Source of the DNA: Angiostrongylus vasorum
Lineage: Eukaryota; Nematoda; Chromadorea; Rhabditida; Metastrongylidae
Direction of reading: 5' to 3'
DNA length: 64,000 nt
Assembly: GCA_018806985.1 (NCBI GenBank)
Contig: JADANN010000155.1
Coordinates: forward strand, 1 to 64,000
Shown: piece after piece, positions 47,650 to 57,829 of the stretch
Numbering within the stretch: the first letter of the stretch is position 1
Layout of the letters: every line of letters starts with the position of its first letter
The notes under the pieces: generated by a model
The model's database searches: none
Told to the model about the DNA's origin: nothing
The model's input: the letters and a program-made list of their open reading frames with translations, nothing else
Made by a program: the position numbers and the translations under genes

Positions 47650-48188
47650 GGTTATGCAAGCGCCAACTAAAGTGGATGCTCGTAATTCCCGCGCTCTTTA
47701 TTGATATTTGCTTTGACTGAAAACTTGGGCTCGGGTATGGTGTTTTGCTCTACATCCGTGCGCCCATAATAACAAAAAAGTTAGAGCTGTATACTGTAGA
47801 TGCCTAAATTTAAGGTGTAGATACCATCCGAAGACGTCTAATGGTACCGGCTTTCCTCTTTGTATATTTACTTTGGCGATTCTTTTCTATTTTCTATGTT
47901 TTACCGAAGTGCGCGTGCTGCACAGTTGTCAGGTTTGCCCTGTCACGCACCTGCGATCGATCCGCCACCCAGGGTCACCAAGCCTTCAATCACTACAAGT
48001 TTGGGAAATTCGTACGATCTGTTTGGGAGGACTGTAGCACTAACTCGACACATCGGCACACCACCGCAAGTCACTGTAAAGCCAAGATATGTATTCAATC
48101 GCCTCTAACGTTGCTACGAATGGAGTCGAACGCCTGGCGCATCCCACAGAGATTGATCAATGTCGGGGGTTTTATCCTTTTTATATAT
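47650..48188 (+). mobile_element. SINE family A with 5' extension, copy 2
   Basis: Same organisation as 19700-20150; SINE core from about 47905 (GTGCGCGTGCTGCACAGTTG, B box GCGATCGATCCGC) to TTTTATCCTTTTTA. Confidence 0.75.
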
Positions 48189-48429
48189 AGTGGGGACAGC
48201 GCAGCGACTAGTGATGCAGTCCGTCAGATAGCAATGTCCTGATGCTGATAGCAGGATCTGCTGAATCAGATTCCCTCCGGAAAACCACTAGAAGGGTCAG
48301 TCGCGTTAGCCACTGTATGAATTGTACTATCCATCGGAACATGAGAGAAGAATGATGAAGGTCTAATACAATCAGAGGAGTATAAGAATAAGAACATTTA
48401 TAGGTGACTATGTGAAAGAAGAGAATGCG

Positions 48430-50056
48430 TCGTTTTCTTGATCAGCAATCGCGAGGTTGTTAAACAGCATACACCCACTTCCATAGAAAAACACAATACA
48501 ATACAACAGTAGCTGACGCTTCGGCAGTATCGCCCTCTTCAGAGCCCGGAAGGGTACACTGACATACAATTCACTAGGCCAAACGCTTCAATGACACTCA
48601 CAAAAAGACGAAAAACTCTATGGTAATTACATGGTCAACAGCCTCTCGAAAAAACTCACCGCCTTTTTTACGTGCCTTCCCGACGAGGAAGATTACAACA
48701 GCTGATTATGGTCGCATAAGGTTGATGACTGCACCATCCCACATCAGAAATTGATGCGAACATACGGGGTCAGGGTCGCGTATGACCTCTGGGCATTCAT
48801 CCCTGCTATTCATTGTAGGGGTTTTTGGCATTTATCCAAAAAGCCTCAAGAAGTTTTCGCGCTGGTGCTCTAGTCTCCTGCGCAAGGATATTGACTTTTA
48901 CTTCAAAATCGTCCCCGCTGTGCTTTTGTATCCTATGCGTGCCTTTCTTCCCACCCTTCACACACAAAGAGGGAGCTTGTGAGAAACATGTTTCGAACAG
49001 CCACCTCTGTGTGCACAACCGGGGAACTAAAGGAAGAATCGCGCGACTTCGCTCGGCAAATAGCCATCTCCAATGGCTACGAAATAGTAACCCCACGAGA
49101 TAAGTTTAGAAGGAGAGCGACGCGCCCAAGCGAAACACTTGGCCAAAAGAAAGTCCCGTTTATGCTGCCCTTTATTAGCGATGAAGTAAGCGTAGCGATT
49201 AAACGATGCTTAAGAAGGGCAGGTCTAGAGGAATCGGTAGTTGAAATACCACCGGCTACTCTACGTCGTCAATTAGTTCGTAACCGCCTGTATGACCGTC
49301 TATGCGAAACAACAAATTGCGTAGTCTGCCCTTACGGCAGGGACGGTGATTGCATGAGTTCAGGTACGATATACCTGATCTCTTGTAATAATTGCGGAGA
49401 TGAATATATTGGCGAAACGGGCAGGCCTTTGTGTATCCGTATAAAAAGAACACCTAGATAGCAAACGAAAACTAAGACAAAGTACCCCACTAGGCACACA
49501 TAGGATACAAAAGCACAGCGGGGACGATTTTTGAAGTAAAAGTCAATATCCTTGCGCAGGGAGACTAGAACACCAGCGCGAAAACTTCTTGAGGCTTTTT
49601 GGATAAATGCCAAAAACCCTACAATGAATAGCAGGGATGAATGCCCAGAGGTCATACGCGACCTGACCCCGTATGTTCCGCATCAATTTCTGATGTGGGA
49701 TGGTGCAGTCATCAACCTTATGCGACCATAATCAGCTGTTCTAATCTTCCTCATGGGAAGGCACGTAAAAAAAGCGGTGAGTTTTTTCGAGAAGCTGTTG
49801 ACCATGTAATTACCATAGAGTTTTTCGTCTTTTTGTAAGTGTCATTGAAGCGTTTGGCCTAGTAAATTGTATGTCAGTATACCCTTTCCAGGCTCTGAAG
49901 AAGGCGATACTGCCGAAACGTCAGCTACTGTTGTACTGTATTGTGTTTTTCCATGGAAGTAAATGTATGCTGTTCAACAACCTCGCGATTGCTGATCAAG
50001 AAAACGACGCATTCATATTCCAATGCCGAGGTTAATAGAAAGTCGATCCTGGGAAC
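48430..50056. mobile_element. Penelope-like element with inverted arms (PLE-5)
   Basis: Left arm about 48430-48943 is the reverse complement of the right arm about 49492-50056. Between them is a plus-strand centre that codes for the PLE linker and GIY-YIG endonuclease (48979-49461). No reverse transcriptase is present. PLEs are known to carry terminal repeats in direct or inverted orientation, which fits this layout. Hammerhead-like cores lie at minus 48513-48542 and plus 49895-49924. The right end stops about 80 bp short of a host-gene exon (50134). Confidence 0.85.
48979..49461 (+). CDS. PLE GIY-YIG endonuclease domain, best-preserved copy
   Basis: 160-codon frame. RNMFRTATSVCT and ESRDFARQIAISNGYE are linker. 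KKVPFMLPFISDEVS and TLRRQLVRNRLYDR lead to a Cys-rich CVVCPYGRDGDC segment, then the nuclease core TIYLISCNNCGDEYIGETGR and LCIRIK. The domain would nick target DNA for insertion. It ends early: an extra A in the run after RIK shifts the frame away from the expected EHLD... continuation, and two more one-base gains follow downstream (a fifth T near 49531, a third G near 49561). The left inverted arm keeps the uninterrupted reading at those two places. Confidence 0.85.
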   Translation: MRNMFRTATSVCTTGELKEESRDFARQIAISNGYEIVTPRDKFRRRATRPSETLGQKKVPFMLPFISDEVSVAIKRCLRRAGLEESVVEIPPATLRRQLVRNRLYDRLCETTNCVVCPYGRDGDCMSSGTIYLISCNNCGDEYIGETGRPLCIRIKRTPR

Positions 50057-50133
50057 TGAAAGAAGAGACATGTGCCTAAATATGGGGAAGAGAGATTCGT
50101 GAGAAATATATAAAGAAAAAAGAAAACACTCAC

Positions 50134-51030
50134 CAGTTTGCTTGAAAAAACATGCCACATTGTCCTCGGCGTCTGCACGGCTTAACTGCACTGCGTAACT
50201 ATTCTGTAGAAACTTCAATCACTGAACAGGAAGACTACGATGAAAAATGAAAGCAATAGCGAAGAAGCAAGAAAGATGTTAAAAAAGCGGATAATGAAGT
50301 AATACAAAGTACCTACTGAAAAGTTAGCAAATTCTCTGTTATATTCAGGAGATGTTTCCTCATAAGCAATGTCTTCAGAAGTGTCACCATCATCAACCAG
50401 CCAGAGTTCATCGAAGGATCAGTTGACTTCAATGCCAACCATGCTTGGACTCTGTAGAATTAAACCGTTGACCAACTTAAAACGATAAACGATTACTTCG
50501 AAATCTTGAAAACGTGTGACCTATCATTATCACAGCATGGAACTCACAGACAACATAGACGGAACAAATTATAAGTGTAGAGAATTGGTTTTCACAAACA
50601 ACATCTGTCACAACATCGTTGTTGAAGGATGAGCTAGGACTCACAAGAACTAAGGGATAAAGCTCTCTAGAACCAAACAAACAACCGCAAATAAAATACA
50701 CTGAATCTAATGCACTTGACCGCGCGTGGGTGAAAACTCACCTGCTCAAAAGCATAATGTGACGACGACATTCCTTGGCAAATTGAAAAGTAAAGTCATT
50801 AGAACCGAGAGGCAAGCGTATCGACTCACCTTTTAGTAAGGCAGGATGCTTTCTATGGACATCGTCACAGAAAGACCCAGAGAGGGTGGGATCGTTGAGC
50901 TACTGGAAAACATTGGATAAGACGTCTGCCAGTAACCCTAGTAATAAAGACATAAATAACCAAAAGAAAACGAAGCCATAGGAACTTGTTCTAGCATTTT
51001 ATCTAGGATATCAACTGCATTCTGCCCCAT
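50134..51030 (-). CDS. Exon cluster of an unrecognised gene, one in-frame stop
   Basis: Minus-strand exons in agreeing phase: 50986-51030 (MGQNAVDILDKMLEQ), 50830-50899 (LNDPTLSGSFCDDVHRKHPA...), 50742-50773 (MSSSHYAFEQ), 50317-50451 and 50134-50203 (NSYAVQLSRADAEDNVACFF). The fourth contains an in-frame TGA after MVGIEVN and then reads SFDELWLVDDGDTSEDIAYE, which is clearly protein-like. Some donors are weak (GTTCCT, GTAGGT). It may be the 3' part of the gene at 51064-54484, a neighbouring gene or a decaying copy. The chain stops at the PLE inserted at 50056. Confidence 0.4.
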
Positions 51031-51063
51031 TTAGCGGCGGTGATCCGCCGACTCAATGGCAAA

Positions 51064-54000
51064 TTATTCGGTGACGATCTGAAACACGAACCCTGACAAA
51101 ACACCTGAATCCTCCCTAGTGTTATTAACATAAAGTGCAGACAACGTAAAGTACCAGGCATTACTAAACTGAACACAGTGCCGAAGAAAATAACTCACCG
51201 ACAGCAGGTGGATCGAGATCATGGAACTACTGAAACCACAACGTAAACTGCGACAATGGTAAAAGGTTTTAAATTACTAATAGAATAGCTAGAAACTAAA
51301 TAGTACTCCTAACATCTGACGTATTGAGGCATGATTTACCTTCGTTTCAACTCTGAAACTGATGTCAGCTTCTGCTTGTGAAGAAAGTGCTTGCGAATGG
51401 TCTCCCAGTCATTATTGCTGGATTGCAACAAACTGAAAACCAAGTATAAGCATGCCATATAAATAATAAACATCAAAACAACAAATGAAAACAATAAAAA
51501 AAAGTTAAGTTTGAGAAAGCCGTACTAACCGGTTAAGGTGAGCCGATTTTCTTGGAAACAACGGCATCGTTATGGAAATGAGTCCATATCTCACTTCGTT
51601 CTCGAATCCTAGAAATTGTTCGATCGATTTTTTCCATATGTCCGAAATCGATAAGTTAAACCACTAACTGATTTGCAATAGCACGAACCCGACCTTATTA
51701 GAGCAGCACCTGGCAAGCTTGTAATAATCGTCGCTCACATGTTGAGGCACTGACGAGCTCCCGTATTGACTGCCCTTAAAGTTTCCTATTTCAGAACCTG
51801 CATAAGAAAGCAAATAGAATGAAATAAAACAGAAAATAATGAAACAAATAAAAATAGAATAAGAGTGAACTCTAATTAATATAAAACACACTTACTTACT
51901 TACTTACTTACATGGGTGGCCCCTCATAACTGGTGGTGCCGGTCCTAAAATAACGTCCAATTTTTTTTCGGAGTTTTGCTAGTTTAGCCATCGTGGTTCC
52001 CTGGAATCCAGAGGTCACCCTAGCCAAAGTCTTTACCAGGTCGTCACCACCACTTGCAGTGACCGTACTTGTGGACAAGACAGAGTTTACCACCATGCGG
52101 CTAGTTTGATACTAGGACGATGGAGGATTCTGTTATGGGTTTATTCTTAGCAGAGCATCCTGTTCGAAACGCTGGACTTCTCCCCAGCATGACAGGCCCA
52201 GCCGGGGGATGAATCCTCCGCTGTACATCGCAGCCCGACACCTAGAAACATCTCCCAGCCACCACGAGGGGGTAAACCGTTGAGAGGTGTATAAAATATG
52301 TATAAATAGAATAAAGTACAAAATACAAAGCAATATAAATATGAAGTAAAAGACAAAAAATATCAAACACAACTTCAAAGGAGGAAAATAAACATAAGAG
52401 GAAAAAGCCTATAAAGTCAAAGAAGGAAGCTCTTCTTGTGAATACAACATGGCGTGGAAGAATCACTTTATAACCAATTTATAATGTCATCAACCAAATC
52501 CAAATCCGAATATTCTGAAACTTTGCGGCAATTCTTCATTTTCATAGTTAAAGCATAAAACTTTCTACGTTTAGTTAAACGCGAGTAAATATTGTACATC
52601 AACATATTCTTCATAGATTGCACTACCACTGCTAAAGAAATAACAGCAAACACCTGTACGATTCCTGCAATGCCTCTAGTGATAATAAGAGATCAAAAGT
52701 GTTCTTCGAAAGAAATCAATAGAACTTTCTGGCCTTTAGTAATTCAAAATACCAAATTCACTCATACATACACACATACACCTAAATATACATATATATA
52801 TATATATATATATATTTATGTATATGCGCAGATATATATGTACATGTGCACATATTTATATATACATATACAAAGTTCATCTTTACAAATTCATAATGAA
52901 TAGACAACAGTAGAATGAAACCCAAAAATATGCTAGCTATGGCTCAACCTCTTATAGCGCTGCCATTCACAGAATACTTCACGATAATACGGTCCACGAC
53001 AGCAGATTCCCACTTATCGTCTGACAAAGCAAGAACGACAGGTGTTGTTGGCTGCTTTTTTTCCTCTGCATGCGAAGCTGCGATAGATGCTTGGAAATGT
53101 TTTCACCAGGATGAAAAAAACATGACAACTACTTTGAACTATTACTCAATACAAAAGAAAGTCTTAATAAAGATCCATGGATGGAGTGTCGCTCCATACA
53201 CCGAAAGAGATAAAAGAGCAAGAAATCACCTTCATAATAAGCATGTTCGCTTTGGCTTTCCTCCTTCTCATCTGGATTTTCAGTACACAGAGCGAGTTCG
53301 TCCTCCGAAAAAAGGTTACGCTCCGATTTTGCCTCTTCGACATCACACTCAACAACAGAAACCTGAAGTAATCAGGTTCAATAGAGGGCAACACAAGCAA
53401 GGAGAGGTGATTTAAAGATCTGGCGCGCTATCGTCCTCATACAAGATTCATCCTTGCATTGAAATCGCTAATACTTCGATAGACGAACACATCTTAATTC
53501 CAAATTCACCTACGACCCGCACATAGTCCACATTTCAGAAGTATGTAGCTACCACTGTTCCCATTATTTACAGAAAGCACATGCCGTCACATTTAACGTG
53601 CACTGCAAGACGCAAGTACCTTACGACTCAATCAGATCAATCTAGTTCAGATTATGGTAAACAAAGACATTGAAAATATGAAACTGACAAAGAACAGGCT
53701 GGATAACTCGTTAGGCCAGAGATCTGTCCTACCTTTAGATAGACACAGTAGGAAGTTTTTGTTCAGTAAGAGTTAAATATCAGAACAACGACAACTATGT
53801 CAATCGTAGACCACATATGAGTGGTTTGACTCAAACATATAAATGATAACATAAGAACGAGTAAACACATAAACAACATACCTTTTCTTCCCTTACGTGC
53901 TTCCTATGGCTGACTTCAATAACTGAAGCTTTCAGTGGTGCTGCAGTTGACGTAAGAATAGCATCAACAAATCCACAACTTGCCGACAGGATACGATAAT

Positions 54001-54484
54001 TTCCGTCTCGAAATCCGCTGGTTTCTGCTGAACAAGTAGCACATAAAATTGATAAATTTTTGTCACAATAGTTAGACATGTATGAAACGATAAAACATAT
54101 GATACCATAAACAAAAAAGCATGACATTGTTAAAAAGCTCGCCTCATTCCTCCTTTCCTTCACTTCCTTCTTGCTTCCCGACTTCACTTTCCACTTGCAC
54201 TTCTCATGGTCACGGTTGCGAAGTTTGCAAGCATTCTCACCACATACCTAAAATCGAAAATTAAGCATAAAACATAGTGTTTTACCTAATAAGCAAAGAA
54301 GAAAATGATCGGCTGACCTTCTCGAACCCTGCTTCGCCATCGTTTCCACTAAACAAATAAAATATTATAGTAATGATAGCAGCCAGATCAGCGAGAACAC
54401 ATGAAAGTGCAAGCGGATCCAACGTCTTTGATATTTCACCGGCCAGTACTGAAACAGACATCGACGGCGAACGCGTCCGCCGAT
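51064..54484 (-). CDS. Multi-exon gene, about 320 residues, unrecognised
   Basis: Eleven minus-strand exons whose phases all agree: 54440-54484, 54318-54348, 54106-54247, 53882-54027, 53230-53362, 52949-53065, 51669-51797, 51530-51608, 51340-51432, 51200-51230 and 51064-51078 (TAA). The 5' end is missing. Segments in order: a Cys/Lys-rich part (VCGENACKLRNRDHEKCKWK), NYRILSASCGFVDAILTSTA, an acidic part (SEDELALCTENPDEKEESQS), VVDRIIVKYSVNGSAIR, and LNRLLQSSNNDWETIRKHFL. No signal peptide or catalytic motif is recognised. Exon 52949-53065 could instead splice to 52468-52636, giving a different C-terminus (DLDLVDDIINWL). Intron 6 contains a family D repeat and an AT microsatellite. Confidence 0.6.
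51905..52290 (-). mobile_element. Repeat family D, copy 5 (intronic)
   Basis: Full minus-strand copy. Its 3' end at 51896-51912 is extended by (CTTA)n. It lies in an intron of the 51064-54484 gene. Confidence 0.88.
52790..52870. repeat. (AT)n microsatellite
   Basis: Intronic AT/TA run with interspersed G and C. Confidence 0.9.
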
Positions 54485-54581
54485 CTGAAACAAAAGTGCC
54501 TCATGGATAACCCTACAACAGATCACCCTAAACAAATATCTATAATACTCAAATGTGAAGGATGATTCATTAGCCACATAA

Positions 54582-54989
54582 ATGCTGACCGATGACGAAA
54601 GAACAGGAAAAGAAGTGAGCGATCTCAGTGACCAATCAATCGATGGTGGTAAACAAAGATGTCTCGACAACGAGACTGAGGTTTCAAACAACATCAACAC
54701 GCGATTACGGAGAATGTGTGGTTCTGAGGTAACTGGATTTGCTGTGTGGCTTTTGTTTTTTCGCTAAGGTGCAGAAAGTACGCGGCTGAGTACACAGGAT
54801 ATCAATTTGACCTTTCGAGACTCTGGATACAACGAAACCAACAAACCGCCGCCCAGAATAGAGGAAATCTTGTTGTTAACAACTTTGTGTCCACTCAAGA
54901 AGGAAATATTCATCGTGATAATTGACTCCCATGGCCGTCACGCCAGATCACCGAAGAATCGCCCGGTCTACGATCGCCCAAAACAATAA
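54582..54989 (+). CDS. Possible two-exon plus-strand gene
   Basis: Exon 54582-54728 starts MLTDDERTGKEVSDLSDQSI, is preceded directly by an in-frame stop, and has a GTAACT donor. A 69-bp intron ends TACACAG, and exon 54798-54989 continues in phase 0 (DINLTFRDSGYNETNKPPPR) to TAA. Total 112 residues, acidic then Pro/Lys-rich, no motif recognised. The opposite strand is also open here and could hold the missing 5' exons of the minus-strand gene ending at 51064, so only one of the two readings may be real. Confidence 0.33.
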
Positions 54990-55164
54990 ACGAAGAATTT
55001 TTCTAATACAGCAGACACCCAAATACATTTCAGATGATGTTTCACAATAATGAAAACATTTATTTGTAGCAAAAAGACTACCAATAAACGAAGACAGACT
55101 GGTCCCGAGAACAGAGAGACAGTTGACGTCGTGCGCCGTGTACGCAACGGAAGACGTCACTCGG

Positions 55165-55440
55165 CACGCGCGAAGTGGCGGTTGGCGCACAGGTTGGCCT
55201 TGGTTTGATCCTGTACCTTGGACTCACCGAACCCTCCATCAGTACGGAGTCGGCAGAATGGCTAGCATACTTGCCTGGTCGGATACCAGTAATGACTCGA
55301 TGTATCGGTAGGCCACCACAAATCAAGGTGTAGGCGAGGTATGCATTTGAGCACCTCTAGCGATGCTTAATGAAAACGAATGCATGGCGAATCACTCATG
55401 CATTGATCAATGCCGAGAACGTCATCCTTCATCTTTTTAT
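55165..55440 (+). mobile_element. SINE family A copy
   Basis: Diverged copy (GGTTGGCGCACAGGTTGG, GGTTTGATCCTG ... CTTCATCTTTTTAT), ending where repeat F begins. Confidence 0.85.
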
Positions 55441-55441
55441 T

Positions 55442-56528
55442 GTGGCTGTTGAAGTGACTGCTGTTAATGCGCTCGCTATTGTAGCTGCTAGTGGAAAATA
55501 GGCCTTCGAGTCAGTACTCGGCACCGAATATTCACTAGCTTTTAGCAGAATGCTCGACTTCGTGAGAAGACGCCACGCGGGACTTTTCGTAGTTGTCACA
55601 GAGCAACATCTCAAACTTGGGTAATCAAACCTTTAATACACAAATACAACATTAATAACATAATAGTAACGATGGAGAAGTAATGGTAGAGGAATGATGT
55701 GGGTGAAAGCTATGAGGTGCTAAGGCTAGTAGTGAAGTGAGGTTAACAACGAGATAATGGCATTCGAATATTACTATACCATTAATAAGTAATTAACACA
55801 ATTACATTAACAGTAATAATGAATAATTACCAAGAAGTAACCGTTGGTTAGCCGTGAGCGATGCCGCGTCGCGTCTATCCGCGGCCGGCGCGGCGGCTGG
55901 AGGTAGACAGTGATGCTGAGGGCGGAGGAAGGAGACAGTTTGCTGAGGCGGAGAGGGATACAGATGGGCCGTATTTCCGACTGAGTTAAGATTTCAACAT
56001 TATAGCGATGAGGTGCATTTTTAGTGGATCAATGAGGACAGTAAGTGATGAGTCATCTACGGAACACAGTAAGGCGGCTGGTCGTGGATAACGTTATGTC
56101 AGCAACGTGAAGTTTGAGCATCGATGGGTGCCACCATTGCCTAAGAGTCAAGGGCCAATATGATAATGGCTGGAAACTGATAAGCCTATAGCGGCTTAAC
56201 AGAATACACAGCATAAGTTGGCCGCTCAGCGGCCTTGTACGCATGGCGTAACGTGTGGGAGGAATGGTACATGCCACCGATGGCGTTGCAGACAGAACGC
56301 GTTTTTAGTATAGCCGCCGCTACTGACAACGCACCGCAGATCAATTGATAAACAATGAACAGTGACACTAGGATGAGGATCAGGACGATGATGACGATAC
56401 AATGAGCTGGTGGGAAACGTGACGTAGTGACGATGATGCGAAGTTAACGTACAATTCGTAACTGTCATTCAATAATGATATGATGAGTCCAATGTACAGT
56501 AATGGCTATGTGCAGTATGACTTACAAC
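55442..56528 (-). mobile_element. Repeat family F, copy 2
   Basis: Minus-strand counterpart of 5657-6790. The conserved frame here begins with a hydrophobic segment (HCIVIIVLILILVSLFIVYQ, near 56350-56410). It ends PTYAVYSVKPL-stop (56186), and codon-level differences from copy 1 are mostly conservative. The remaining roughly 700 bp are non-coding and AT-rich. Confidence 0.6.
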
Positions 56529-56599
56529 TGTGATAATCTACATTGGTGACACACGAGATCAATACTGTACGGATCTAGAAGGCGAACGAGCCCTGACAG

Positions 56600-56809
56600 G
56601 TGCGAACCAGGATAACAATTCACGAAGCTATTTATATGCTTCCGGAGAAGGCGGTATTTGGCATAGGTCCAGCATCATTACCGAAAACATCCGTCGGCTA
56701 CCTCTCCATATCCTCTCAAAATCCTATGGTCAGCTGGCAGACGACAGCTCTCGCCAGCATCCTCATTCTCATCTTTGTTATTGTACGCACGATAACTTTT
56801 GGACAGTAA
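56600..56809 (+). CDS. Possible terminal exon of a membrane protein
   Basis: Plus-strand frame open to TAA at 56809: AIYMLPEKAVFGIGPASLPK, SVGYLSISSQNPMVSW, then a membrane-spanning segment (ALASILILIFVIV) and a short RTITFGQ tail. It looks coding but no partner exon was found. It lies next to repeat F, which encodes a similar membrane anchor on the other strand, so this may be part of a related mobile element. Confidence 0.3.
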   Translation: MRTRITIHEAIYMLPEKAVFGIGPASLPKTSVGYLSISSQNPMVSWQTTALASILILIFVIVRTITFGQ

Positions 56810-57108
56810 TAACAAACAACAAGTTAGGATTCTAAGAATAGGTTTGCATAACAATACTGTTTACAGCGGTTCAGATTCTCAAAATAGATTTGCATAACAA
56901 TACTGTTTACAACGATCAAAGTTCCTTTAGGATGGGACCAGGATATTTACGTTCTACGACATTTGCTAGGTAACTTGAGAAAACGGATATGACACTTATT
57001 TCCGAAACATACAGTCATACAAAGATAGAAATAGATATAGAAGAAAAATAGAAACTATTCTGGGAATAGCTGCTATACTCGCAAACCTTATTTTGTCGCT
57101 TACTGTCG

Positions 57109-57434
57109 CTAGTTCGAAGGTTTTGAGGGTTGTCCTTTTTGGCGCATTCTGGCCAACAGTACGATCATGGTTTCCATGAGCTCGCCATTTCCACCACTAC
57201 AATCGAAAAGATTTTGAGTACATATATGAGTTAATATGAACTGACATAGGTTTTATTTCGAACCGAAACTTGCCATAGAACAGCTGCGAGTTTGCGGAGT
57301 GTTGAAAACCGTCCGCATGTCTGCTGCAGGATTCCCAAAAAGTTCCTTTTCTTCAGAATTTATCAGCAGTGTCGATGCTAAAAATCCTTCAGTTGTACTA
57401 CGACCACTGTTGAGTCGCGCCACCTGAGACGACT
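57109..57434 (-). CDS. 3' end of an unrecognised gene
   Basis: Exon 57253-57434 (acceptor TTTTTTCTCAG) reads [58 protein letters not shown] second exon at 57109-57196 (acceptor CGATTGTAG) reads [20 protein letters not shown] and ends [11 protein letters not shown]. The second is too protein-like to ignore, but the available donors give phase 1 where phase 2 is needed. So either the first exon ends the protein, or there is a one-base error. The composition suggests a soluble, partly disordered protein. Family unknown. Confidence 0.45.
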
Positions 57435-57829
57435 CTGAGAAAAAACCTCCCTACAATTCGGGATTAGGTTTTAGCTTTCTTGCCACCTTTTTCTTGCATT
57501 GCTGCGCCAAAGGGCAAAGTAAGTGACAGCGAGTATAAAAAATACCAGCCATTAACTTCTCTGTAACATTTAGTCATAAGAAAAAGAATCTTCGTAACTT
57601 ATAAAAAAGATTTTTTTGCAAAAGAAGGAGCGTTAGTGCTTCAGAAAATTGAACGAAATAAGACAGAGGCACCAGTACCACTTCTCCTCCCGTAGAACGT
57701 CGAGTGATTCGAGCCGGTGCTAGATAATTTTGAAGAGAGGATATTGCAATGTCGAGATCGTCTACTTAGGACTTTGTTTAATGTAATTATAGAATGGTGA
57801 TTTTCAGAATGTGACATTTCTATACCAGG

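Noticed and set aside
52915..53415. 166-codon plus-strand frame
   Set aside because: It is the antisense of two well-supported minus-strand exons (52949-53065 and 53230-53362).
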